From NCBI GenBank assembly GCA_025917655.1, contig CP084619.1, forward strand, positions 2,957,001 through 3,021,000: a DNA stretch of 64,000 nucleotides, in the 5' to 3' direction. Below the pieces are notes generated by a model, which was not told the origin of the DNA, made no database searches, and saw nothing but the letters and a program-made list of their open reading frames with translations. Both the position numbers and the translations under genes were made by a program. The stretch comes from Chlorella sorokiniana (lineage: Eukaryota > Chlorophyta > Trebouxiophyceae > Chlorellales > Chlorellaceae). Below, piece by piece: positions 1 through 9,435 of this stretch. Every line of letters begins with the position of its first letter. Position 1 is the first letter of the stretch.

Positions 1-82
1 CTGCCTGCAACCTGCCACTGCTGAACCACAACACACCACAGAAACTGAGTCGAGCGACTTCTTACTGTCTTTACCCTTGCAG

Positions 83-778
83 GGAAGCCCCGTGGAAGAG
101 ACCCCTGTGGAGGAGAAGGTGCCTGCAGCCAAGCCTGTCGCAGCCACCGCCCAGGGCGACAACTTTTCTATTCTTGGAGCGCAGCAGGAGGCCATCAATG
201 GCCGCGCGGTGAGTCGAACACATTTGCTGGTTGCAGTGAAGTGATGCAGCAGCCATTGGTACACTTGCAGTGGAAGAATAGGGGGCAACATGCTGACGTG
301 GTGCTGGTCTGACGAGGGGATCTGTGTTCCTGCAGGCGATGCTGGGCCTGCTGATTGCTGCAGCCACGGAGCTGAGCACTAACCAGAGCGTGTGGAGCCA
401 GATTGCTGGTGCGAATGCCGTGCTTTTATCCGGCCTGACAGAACGCGTTGGCTTGATGCCATTCTCTGCATTCAAAATTGCTTAGTAAGCAGTAGATTAC
501 TAACCCGCTCATGTTACTGACCTGCTTGCAGGCAAGTACGTGGACCGCGAGCTGGTTCAGCAGCCCATTGGTGCCTCCGTCATGTCGTTTGCCTTCGTCG
601 TGGTGGCGCTGACCTTCGCCTCTTTTGCGCCGTCTGTGTTCAAGGGGAGGGCCCTGCATCTCGGTCCTTTGGCCCCTTCACCCCGGCTGCTGAGTCGGCC
701 AATGGCCGCCTGGCCATGCTCGGCTTCTCTGCGCTGCTGCTGGTTGAGCTCCTCAAGGGCAACACCCCGCTGTTCTGA
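83..778 (+). CDS. ELIP: Early light-induced protein (ELIP), 3' part only
   Basis: Thylakoid LHC-superfamily protein that protects against excess light by binding chlorophyll or carotenoid. Visible exons are 83-208, 336-408 and 532-778; bases 1-82 look like intron ending in CAG, so the start and transit peptide lie left of the window. The protein shows the two chlorophyll-binding helix signatures, AINGRAAMLGL near the first junction and SANGRLAMLGF near the C terminus, with a hydrophobic middle helix (SVMSFAFVVVALTF) between them. It ends LLKGNTPLF followed by TGA at 776-778. The last exon changes frame between about 645 and 690: the family sequence FGPFTPAAE lies in a different frame from FKG just upstream, as if one base were missing near the cctttggcccc run. 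ELIP rather than OHP or SEP is favoured because three helices are present. Confidence 0.85.
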
Positions 779-1205
779 AGCACTGAACCTGCTCCTTGCA
801 CTTGCTTCAACCTGAAACACATCTACCTCTGAACGATGTTTGATGAATGAAACAAGCTATCAGCTTTTGCCCCGTCAATTACGTCCGCCTTTTCATTTCA
901 TTTGTTTGCACGGCCCTCTGTTCCTTCCCTGCCGCGTCTGCAACGTAACGCTGTTGAGGGCAAATGCCTGCCCCATGTCTGCCCTGCCCCCATGTTATAC
1001 ATTCAAAACATCAAGCTTGTGATCTGAGACGATCCTTTGCATGCAAGAGCCAGGTACAGCCTTGCAAGAGCCAAGCAATGCATCATAATGAACCGGTGGT
1101 ACTCTTACGGTGGATGTACAGCAGCGTGCACCTGTCCTTCTTAAACAAGCGCTGCGTCTGCTTGGGGCGCCGTGACTGCCAAACAGCAAGGATGGCAGCC
1201 CCCAG
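779..1205. other. Intergenic region between ELIP and the exonuclease gene
   Basis: This stretch holds the ELIP 3' UTR and the 5' flank of the next gene. I see no conserved ORF. No TGTAA element follows the ELIP stop within the first 200 bases. An extra 5' coding exon of the exonuclease gene cannot be excluded. Confidence 0.5.
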
Positions 1206-2358
1206 ATGCCCTTTTGGCCAGGTAGTCAGGGCTTCTCCCCTCCAGCGGCCCGCTACTACTCTGTCGATGTCGAGTGCGTAGCCACGGGAACCGGTGAGCA
1301 CTGTGCTGCACTCGGCGCTGGCTTCATCAAGCGGCGGTGGCGAGATGTTTCGGCCGGGGCATAGCTATTGCGCGTGTGTTGTTGCGAGCTTGCTGCGTGA
1401 AGGAGGTTTCAGGCTGCCGGGCGGGCACCGCCTGCCTTGTCTGTGCCACTGCCAACCCGCCGCCACCCTGTCTTCCGTGCTGCGCAGACCACAACTCTCG
1501 TGCCGTGGGCCAGATCAGCCTTGTGGATGAGCACGAGCGTGTGCTGTGCAACTTTTACGTGCGGCCTGAGCAGCCAGTGGTGTCGTACCTGACGCCGTTG
1601 ACGGGCCTGTCGGAGCAGCTGCTTGTGCAGCACGGCATGCCCCTTGCCCAGGCGGTGGCCATGCTGCTGCGCTGCCTCCCCCACAACGCCATCCTCGTGG
1701 GTCAGAACATAGCCAAGGATGTGCAGTGGCTGGGGCTGAAGGAGGGCCAGCATTTTGAGCAGGTGGGGTGCGGCTGCCCCGGGGCATGGTCGCCCTTCTG
1801 CTGTTGTGCCCACCTGCAGCTGCGCCTGGGCCCGCTGCAGATGATGGACCTGACAGGCCTGTTCCGGGTGTGGAACCCACAGTACAATTCGTACAGTGTG
1901 TTTGGACAGGACCATCTCGCCAAGGTGCGGTGCCCACTGAGCCCACGCCGCCCGCGCGCTTCAAGCTTCGCTCGGGGCATCCCTCCCGATGCTTGAAGGT
2001 GCCCTTTCCACCACGCTCCCGCCCGCAGGTGCTGCTGAACTGGGACACATCAGTGGGCGGACATGACGCGGGTGAGGGGCAGCGCCTTTGCTGGGGAAGG
2101 GTCCGCTTGAAGGGATGCCGACCTGCAGACGCCGACTTTCCCGCCCCTCCCCCTGCAGTTGGAGATGCATTGAAATCCATACGGCTGTTCAAGCTGTACA
2201 ACCAACTGCAAAGCAATCCCACGCTCTGGCAGAAAGCGCAGCAAGCGCTGCTGGCCACACCTCCGCAGCCGAGCTTTGCGCGCCTGAACCCCAGCTTCGA
2301 GGGCGTGTGCATGGGCAACCGGAAAACGTGCACGTGTGGCGCAGCCTTCCTTGGCTGA
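1206..2358 (+). CDS. DEDDh 3'-5' exonuclease (REXO4/ISG20-like)
   Basis: Predicted metal-dependent 3'-5' RNA exonuclease. Five exons (1206-1293, 1488-1762, 1841-1924, 2029-2071, 2159-2358) join to 690 bases, 229 aa, with no frame problem. ExoI is YYSVDVECVATG (Asp and Glu metal ligands), ExoII is ILVGQNIAKDVQWLGL, and ExoIII is GGHDAVGDAL with the catalytic His and Asp; its codon is split by the last intron. REXO4/ISG20 proteins of this subtype degrade structured RNA or act in rRNA processing; which one applies here is not decidable from sequence. The start chosen is the first ATG in frame with ExoI in the same exon, giving an N terminus of only about 20 aa before the active site, so an upstream exon may be missing. 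The C terminus has a short CTC-type tail (RKTCTCGAAFLG). Confidence 0.85.
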
Positions 2359-2758
2359 GTCAAGCAGTGCTGCTTCGCGGTCATCCTGCTCCAGCAATGG
2401 CTCGCCCTTACTGCCCCAGCTCTACAACTCCCTTGCCTCATTCTGTGCATCACGACCCCTCTGATGCTTCTTCCTCACGCACTGGCATATGTATTTCTGG
2501 CTGAGTGCTTCCTGCTTTGACCAGCCCTTTCGCCGCATAAACCCATTGCGCTTGACAGCACTGTGCCTGATTCCTTACGATTCCCTGTCCCCGCACAAAC
2601 GCCTGCCCTCCAACCCCACGACATGCCTCTCAAGTTCCCTCTTCCTTTGCCCCTCGGCTGCATGTTTGCCCAACAAATGCCACTGTCTGTTACTGCCTCT
2701 GAGCGAAGGCACGCGTGCATCAATACACACACGCCCGAAATGCTCACTGTTGCGCTGC
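2359..2758. other. Convergent intergenic region
   Basis: About 400 bases between two convergent genes, presumably the two 3' UTRs. It is less GC-rich than the flanking coding DNA, and I see no conserved ORF, RNA gene or clear TGTAA signal. Confidence 0.5.
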
Positions 2759-3908
2759 TCAAGGCTGTGTCACACCGGCGCTGGCGGGCTCTGCAGCCTT
2801 GGGCTGGCTGTTCATGACCACATCCCACCCCGCAGCCTGGAGCAGGGCTTCCAGCGAGCCCTGCTGCCCCTTCCACGCATCAGCGGCCGTTGCCGGGTCG
2901 CGCCCATGATCCGCCGCCAGCCTCGCCGCGGCCGGTGGGCCGCCGGACGCCGTGGCGGCGGCGCTGGGCAGGGGCGCGCCCAGCACGCTGTTCAGGCCGC
3001 CGCCGCGCAGCGCCTGCAGGAAGTGGTCCAGGCTGGCAAACACAAGGTCCTCCTCGCCGCTGTACAGCACCTGCACCTGCGCACCCTGCTGGGGCCCCAG
3101 CGCCTTGCCAAACACGCAAGAGCCGTCCACAAACAGGTCGGGGGACCAGTGCTGGGCCTCAAAGCTGCTGGGCGCCTGTGGGGGCAGGGCGCGGCAGGCG
3201 GCGGGGATCGGGCGCGGGGCGGCATGCCATGGGGAGCCATGCAGGGGCATGCTGGGAGCGCCCTCCCCCGCCCCCAGCCCCCACCTTGGAGTAGGACACC
3301 GAGGGGCCGAAGCAGGTGACGTTCTTGCCGTCAACAAGGCCGTCCGAGGCCACGGTGCAGTTGCCAGAGCTCAGCGTGATGTTGAGCTGTGGGCCGTAGA
3401 GGACGCTGGGCATCTGTGCGGCAGCACAGGGACAGGCGGGAGCTCAGGGCAAGGGATCCGCGCCAGGGTCAGGCCATTCTTTGTCCCCCGTTTCAACCCA
3501 CCTTGTGGCCGCGGATGACAGTGGGCTGGGTGCAAAACCTGCAGCATGGATAAGATGCGCAACATCGGCCGCTTGTGCAGGCCTCGGGTGCAGAGCAGAC
3601 GGGGAGCGCACTTTGGGTGATGCCTTCCAAGCCCTCCCTCAGCGAGCCGACGTCCAGCTGCCCCTGCGCAGAAACAGGCTGACATTGACAATATCACAGG
3701 CAAGGCTGCACCAACATGACAATGCAGCACTCACCATTTGCAGCCCCGTTTGCTGCAGGAGGGAGGAGAGGAGGCTTGCCATCTGGCCGCCGCCGGCGCC
3801 AGCTGCCCCTAACATGCCCACGAGGGGTTGGCTCGTGGCCTGAGCCGTCCCTTCACAAATACCGATCGACAGAACGACCGCAAAGATGGCCACTGCTGCT
3901 GGCCTCAT
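2759..3908 (-). CDS. Unknown secreted cysteine-rich protein
   Basis: I do not recognise this family. Four exons in phase 0 (3908-3735, 3663-3502, 3413-3285, 3175-2759) give a clean 293 aa protein, which supports the gene being real. Residues 1-25 look like a cleavable signal peptide (RPAAVAIFAVVLSIGICEG). Exon 2 encodes a Cys-rich block (CSAPEACTSGRCCASYPCC) suited to disulfides. Exon 3 contains two potential N-glycosylation sites (NIT, NVT). Exon 4 has the compact block APSSFEAQHWSPDLFVDGSC and then a low-complexity Ala/Pro tail ending at TGA 2759-2761. Secretory-pathway or extracellular location is inferred from the signal peptide. Every exon length is a multiple of three, as is common in extracellular proteins. 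Function unknown. Confidence 0.7.
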
Positions 3909-4253
3909 TCTCAAGCCCCGAGGTTGTACGCAGGTCCCGAGGCGCTCCCGCTGTTGCCTACTGGCCGTCGTCTGGCAGCGACTTCGCGCTCCCAGTAAAG
4001 CTTTCGACAAGAATGGCGCGGATAGCGGCGCGAGGGCACTCGGAAGTAGATGGCGCTGGCGCCTGCTGATGTGGCGCGGACCCGCTCCTTGCCCTGTTGT
4101 CCTCTGTTGGTTGCCAAGGAGCCAGGCAACTTGCGTTGTTACAGGAATGGTTGGCAGCAGTGGGTGGTACAAGGCGAAGCGGAGGAGAGCGGCGGGCAGC
4201 AGGCAAGGATGTTGGCCGCCCGGTGTGGACGGGTGGCCGGCGGCGACGCTGCC
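3909..4253. other. Intergenic region between two minus-strand genes
   Basis: This stretch holds the 5' flank of the unknown secreted-protein gene and the 3' flank of the permease gene. I see no conserved coding sequence; long open frames here are GC-driven antisense frames. Confidence 0.5.
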
Positions 4254-6878
4254 TCATCCCGCGCCGGGGTCGTGATGTGCGTGGGCAGCCCTGCCCGCCA
4301 GGCTGTGCCTGCCCAGCGAGCCCGAGGTGTTGAGGTAGAGGGTGAAGGAGGCGCGCTCGTACGACGAACCCTGCCCCCCGCGCCGCCCGAGTGCTCCGAG
4401 CTGGTGCAGCTGCCCGCGGGCCCCCGGCGCACGCGCACCGCGGCGACGGGGATGTGGCGCGCCGGCGGCTGGGGAGCCCGGCGGGCGCGGCGTGGGCGGC
4501 CGGTCGTCGTCGTCGTCGGTTGCCGCCAGCGGGCGCTCCAGGTCGGGTTGGGGGCCCTGCTGCTTGTGGGCGCCGCCCCAGCCCAGGTGGTCCAGGAAGG
4601 TGCCGGTGAGCAGGTAGAGCAGGGCGGACATGGCGAGGCCGGCGTAGATGCCGTTGGCGATGCTGCGGGGGCAGGCGCACAGGGGCAGGAGAGGCGGCGT
4701 CAGGGGGCACGCGGGTCGCCCCGCACCGCCCTGCTCTGCTTGCCCGGCATGGCCCCCAAGGCGCGTGCGGGTGCCCGCCTGAATGTGAAGGGCTGTATGA
4801 CGATGGTGAGGAAGGCGGGGACGGCGGTGACCATGGAGCCCCAGTCGATGTGCACGCACTCCCCATCATCATGGCACCCACCAGCACCAGCACAGGCGCG
4901 GTGGCAAGCTGCGGCACAGCCTGCGGCGGGCGCGGAGCGCAGGGGCACGGGGATCGCGAGCGCACGCAAGCGAGAAGCGCAGGCGCCCTATGCAGGCTGC
5001 CGCCGCCTGCCCCTGCGCCCCGCCCGCCCCCGGCCCGCCCCGCCCCCGCCCACCTGCAGCAGGGGTGCCAGGAACAGGGAGGCGCCAAAGCAGGCGGCCA
5101 CCGTGGCTGCCACCAGCCCCGTGCGCCCGCCCTCCTTGATGCCCACGGCGCTCTCGGCGGCCACAATGAGCGGCGTGGTGCCCGTCCACGCGCCAAGGGC
5201 GGTGCCGGCGCTGGCGGCCAGGTAGGTGGCGGTGGTGCCGGGGACGTGGCCCTCGTTCAACAGGCCCGCCAGGTTGCCCAGCCCCGTCAGCGCTCCCCAC
5301 ATCAAACACCTGCGCGGGGGCCGTGCAGATGGTGTGTGGAGGCCGGCCCCCCACCTCCATCCCTCACACAAACCATGTCCCGGTGCACCCCCACACACAC
5401 ACACACTAGCCCCCACCATGACCAGTGTGTAGGCCAGCACGGCGGACCAGGCAGCCGGGTCAAAGGCGGCACGGGTGAAGAGCGCGGAGAAGTCGAGGGG
5501 GAAGACACGCAGCACGGGCAGCGCGAAAAACCTGGGCGGTGGGGGCGCGATGTTGGGTGACAACAGAGGGGGTAGGAGGGCATGCCGGCGCACTCGGGCC
5601 GCCCACCAGCAGTAGCCCCTGCACAGCCAGGCCCCCCAGGCTGCCCCCCCTCACCGCGTGGGCCAGCTGCTGTTGATTGTCCAGTAGCCCAGCGCGGTGG
5701 CCAGCACCCCCAGCAGGATGGAGCCCCGCACGTTGCGGTGGTGCAGCGCCGCGATGAGCGCCAGCCCGCCCACCGCCAGCAGCGGCTCGGGCTGCAGCAG
5801 GCCGCCCATGGTTACCATGGTTTCGGGGTCGGCCACCACGATGCGGCTGGTCTGCAGGCCGATGAAGGACAGCAGCAGGCCCATGCCCACAACCTGCGGC
5901 GGCCAGGGCGGCGCGGGGGCGAAGCTGGGGCGGCGCTGATGGCGGGGCAACGCCAACCCATGGTTGCGGCAGCCCCCAGCTGCTCCATTACCCCCCTCCC
6001 CCGCGCCCCCTGCCGTCCCCCGGGCCCCCACTTCAGCACCCCAACAGCGCAACCCACCACGGCAAGCTTGATCGAGTTGGGAACCACGCCCAGGATGGCG
6101 GCCAGCGCTCGCGCCAGCGCCAGCGCCGCCACCAGGCACGCGGCGGTGAAGCAGCCGGCCAGCGCGCGCTCCGGGCTCACCCCAGTCCCAGCACCTGGCT
6201 GAACACGAGGTAGGCGTTGAGGCCCATTCCAGGCGACACGCCAACGGGCAGGTTGGCGCACAGCCCTGTCAGCAGGCAGGCAACCATGGAGGACAGCGCG
6301 GTGGCGGTCACCACGGGCTTGACGGGCAGGCCTGGAGGAGAAAGGCAGTCACCAGGGGCGCGGCGGGCGGTGAAGCGTGGAGCGGCGCAAGGCCTGCTGC
6401 ACACACCCAGACACTTACGGGCGCGACAGAGTTTTGAGAGGACCAAGTTTGGCCCCCTTAGTGCCCCAGGTGCACACCCGCCCTCAGCTGCGGCCGATCC
6501 TCAACCCCGCCCCCGGCGCTGCACCTGCCAGGCCCAGGATCTGGGGTTGACCAGAAGGATGTAGCTGGCAGTGAGGAAGGTCACCACGCCCGCCTTCACC
6601 TCACGCCCCAGTGTCGAGCCGCGCTCCGTGACCTCAAAGTGCCTGGGGGCGGCGGTAACCAGGTGGGGCCACCTGCAGTTCGAAGCATCCTTGCAGCGTC
6701 CTTCCCTTCGCTCCGTGGATAGCCGCTTCGAGCTGGTAAGTATTGAGGGCTGAACAGTATCCGCGGAGGCGCAAGGGGAGATAGGGCTTGGCCGCCCACA
6801 AGGGTCCCGAAAACGATGGGTAATCCGTTGCGTCAAATTGACCCACTTGTCTACTCGTTCCTGCCAACCCATCTTCAT
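4254..6878 (-). CDS. AZG: AZG-type adenine/guanine permease (NCS2/AzgA family)
   Basis: Predicted plasma-membrane purine:proton symporter. Exons are about 6878-6525, 6331-6058, 5893-5655, 5531-5417, 5309-5054, 4920-4779 and 4662-4254. Family marks in order are VTERGSTLGREVKAGVVTFL, LLVNP plus QILG, NLPVGVSPGMGLNAY, SFIGLQTSRIVVADPETMV, TLVMVFDVG, PLIVAAESAVGIKEGGRTGL, CVHIDWGSM and SIANGIYAG, with hydrophobic helices between. The tail is acidic (five Asp) and low in complexity. The frame breaks four times at conserved motifs. Three breaks are cured by one base in a G/C run (6543-6546, 6180-6183, 4861-4864); the fourth lies near 5295. I read these as assembly errors. Intron 6 uses a GC donor. 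The N terminus between 6650 and 6820 may contain an unresolved intron. The start is the first ATG of the open stretch (MKMGWQERV). Confidence 0.82.
4663..4778 (-). other. GC-AG intron in the AZG gene
   Basis: The upstream exon ends TTCAG and is followed by GC at 4778-4777. The downstream exon begins CATCGCC after ...CCCGCAG. Joining gives FTFSIANGIYAG, the expected purine-permease motif, so the donor really is GC unless a base is missing. Confidence 0.65.
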
Positions 6879-7168
6879 CGGGGTTGCGCCTCCCCCTCAA
6901 AGGGACCACACCGCCCTGCTGAAGCCCAACCAGTCCGCTGAGGGCTTTTGAACGGCTTGCAAGCTAGACCATGCAACTTGCGCCTAGTACGCCTGCACAA
7001 ACGCAGCCCGATTATTAAATTAAAGTAAAGTGGGGCGTCCGTGCTGAGCTGGTTTGAGCACAGCAGGCGCGCAAGAACCACAACCGCATGCATGGCAGCT
7101 TGTTGCGCCTTTTCCTGGGCCGTCAGATTGCCCCAGAATTGGCACGCTTTGGGTCAGGCGGACGCAAC
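6879..7168. promoter_or_regulatory. Divergent promoter region, AZG and BUD22-like genes
   Basis: About 290 bases separate the two divergent start codons, so both promoters must lie here. An AT-rich patch at about 7008-7030 (attattaaattaaag) stands out from the GC-rich surroundings. No specific factor site is recognised. Confidence 0.4.
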
Positions 7169-9285
7169 ATGCCGCCTGGCAGCCGCCAGAGGGTAAGCCC
7201 GGGTTGTGTTGATGCGTTGCACATTAATGCATCGATGCCCCAGAAACCTTTTATAGGACCCAGCCCGTCCAACACGCTGCCCGGATTGCCTCGGCGTTGC
7301 AGGCCGGCCCTCGCAAGCCCTTCAAGGCCAAACGCGCTATGAAAGTGACGCCAATGTAAGTGAGAATGGAATCACTGTGCACATTTGGCTGCTGGTCTTA
7401 CCCGTTTGTGGCAGCCGCCGCACGCGATGCTGCTGCCGTCACCCCTCCACCTGCTTGCCTTTTGCTGCCGCTATCATTCGCGACTTTAGGGAGGAGGTGC
7501 TGGCCAAGAAAGCCTTCCACCATCTCAAAGTCATCAAGAAGGTGAGGTTGTAAGCCGGCATGAGCGCCTGGTTGCCGCACCCCAAACCCTTGGGCAGTCG
7601 CATGACCTGCTGTTGCTTTTGCCCGCAGGAAATAAAAAGGCCAAGGAGTTTGAGGTGCGCAAGATACTGCGACGCATAAAGCAGGCTAAGAGCGATGCCA
7701 GCGGTGAGTCAACACAGCACATGCGGTGCACGAGGCAGCGACCCCCGTTTGCCCGTGGGTCGGCGCCTTCAGAAGGCCGCAGGCCCAACCCCTCCCCACC
7801 CCCTGCGTTGTGCCAGGCAAGGCCTCTCCAGCGGTAGCTGTGGAGAAGCTGGAGGCGCAGCTGGTCTTGGCCAAGGCCGCGGATGTGGAGCGGCTGGCAG
7901 CCCAGGCCGCCCGCTCGATCAACCTGCCGATGCCGGCACGCGAGCAGCAGCAGGGCAGCAAGCAGCAGCAGGTTGTGAAGGAGCCCACCCAGCAGCAGGC
8001 CCCTGACGCGCTGGCGACCGACGCTGGTGACCGGGGGCCCCAGTCAGCGCAGGCTGGGGTGGTGGAGGCCCGCATCCTGGGGGCCCGCCCCGTCAAGGAG
8101 CGGCTGGCCGAGGCAGCTGGGGATGCAGCGGGCGGAGGAGGCGGCGGCCAAGCAGGAGGCCAAGGCGGCTGCGGCAGCAGCCGCGGTAGGGGCCGCAACA
8201 GAGCCCACAGCCCAGCAACGCGGGGTGAGGAGCAGGAGGGGCGTGAGCGGTGGCGCCGATGCGGCAGGGGCAGAGGATGGCGAGGATCAGCAGCTGGAGC
8301 AGCAACCTGCAAGGAAGAGGCAGAAAAGGGCGGAGGAAGGAGGACCCTTGGACGACATGGCCTCCGGCGCTCTGGCCAAGCTGCTGGGTGCACGCGGCGC
8401 ACGCCCCCCGCCGCTGCTGGTCGCGGCGGCAGCCGCCACGACAGCGACAGCGAGGACGACTCTGGTGTGTTCCAACAAGGCAGCGACGACGAAGAGCTGC
8501 TGGCCGGCAGCGGCAGTGATGCTGATGCTGATGCGGCGGACGCCTCCCACGACGCTGCGGGGCCGCCAGCCAGCGGCAGCGCTCAGTCTGGCAGCAGCGG
8601 CAGCTTCAACAGCGAAGACTTTGACGGCGCCGCTGACGACGGCGACAGCGAGGACGAGGCCAGCAGCGAGGGCGGCAGGCCCCGCCAGCAGGGCCAGGCT
8701 GCCGCTGCTCATGAGGCCCAGCAGGGCCGGCCCAGCCGGGATCGGCAGCAGGCAGGCCAGCAGAAGCAGCGGCAGGAGCAGCAGAAGCGGACCAAGGCGC
8801 CGCCCAAGCCCAAGAACAGGCTGGGGCAGCGCGCGCGGCGCCTGGCGGCGATGCAGTTTGGCAGCGGGGCGCGGCACCTGCGCCAGGAGCAGGGGGCCGG
8901 GGGAAGCAGCACGCCGAGGCCGCGCCAGCAGGGCGGGGCAGCGCAAATGCGCAAGTCGCACCGCTGCATCCCTCCTGGGCTGCCAAGCAGGCGCAGAAGC
9001 AGAAGCTGCAGATCAGCCTGTCCGGCGCTGCCACGCCCAACAAGATTGTTTTTCACGAGGGCGGCGCCCGCCGACAGCCCGCCCCGAGCGGCGGCGGCGC
9101 GCAGCGCGGTGAGGGCGCGTGCGCAGCAGCAGGGTGGGAAGCGTGTCAGGACAGGTGGTCAGCCCGGGGCTGCGCCCGCGCCGCTGCACCCCAGCTGGGA
9201 GGCCAAGAAGCGGCTGCAGGAGCAGCAGAAGGGCATGATGCAGCCGGCGACCGGCAAGAAGATTGTGTTTGGTGACGACGACTGA
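7169..9285 (+). CDS. BUD22: BUD22/SRFBP1-like ribosome biogenesis protein
   Basis: Nucleolar factor; the yeast homolog is needed for 18S rRNA maturation. Exons are 7169-7192, 7303-7355, 7490-7541, 7629-7703 and 7817-9285. The N terminus is basic and helical (EEVLAKKAFHHLKVIKK, then KAKEFEVRKILRRIKQ), as in Bud22. The middle is acidic and Ser-rich (DSDSEDDSG, GSFNSEDFDGAADDGDSED). The C terminus has the family block PKNRLGQRARRLAAMQFG and ends LHPSWEAKKR...KKIVFGDDD. A second, similar LHPSWAAK...NKIVF unit precedes it at 8964-9060. The frame is scrambled: exon 4 needs one extra base at its first A run (7630-7632), and the natural-looking frame switches near 8115, 8400, 8950 and 9100. Collapsed homopolymers are the likely cause. 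The start is the ATG giving MPPGSRQR, in phase with the conserved exons. Confidence 0.75.
8964..9282 (+). repeat. Duplicated C-terminal LHPSW...KIVF unit
   Basis: Two related segments at 8964-9060 and 9184-9282 each encode LHPSW(A/E)AK, a run of Gln/Lys, and (N/K)KIVF. They sit in different frames, which I attribute to the indels in this exon. Confidence 0.6.
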
Positions 9286-9299
9286 CGCCTGCGCCTCGC

Positions 9300-9304
9300 T
9301 GTAA
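9300..9304 (+). promoter_or_regulatory. TGTAA poly(A) signal, BUD22-like gene
   Basis: TGTAA lies 15 bases after the stop codon. TGTAA is the established green-algal polyadenylation element. Confidence 0.6.
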
Positions 9305-9316
9305 TGCTGCCTGTCG

Positions 9317-9321
9317 TTACA
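9317..9321 (-). promoter_or_regulatory. TGTAA poly(A) signal, Cu ATPase gene
   Basis: TTACA on the plus strand reads as TGTAA on the minus strand, about 115 bases past the ATPase stop. It lies only 12 bases from the opposing signal at 9300-9304, so the two 3' UTRs probably overlap. Confidence 0.55.
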
Positions 9322-9435
9322 GGCTGCAAGTCACAGTGCTGCCCGTGGGGGCCCGGTCAAGTGGTGGTACAAGGGCATTGACGCATGCGCTGATCACATG
9401 AAATCGGGAGCAAGGAGGGGGAGCCAGGGGGCTCC

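Noticed and set aside
3958-5196. 412-codon minus-strand open frame
   Set aside because: It crosses several AZG exons and introns in a frame that does not encode the permease motifs. It is a GC-driven shadow.
4254-6878. Calling the AZG gene a pseudogene
   Set aside because: Outside the homopolymer sites all motifs, splice sites and membrane helices are intact, and neighbouring essential genes show the same type of break.
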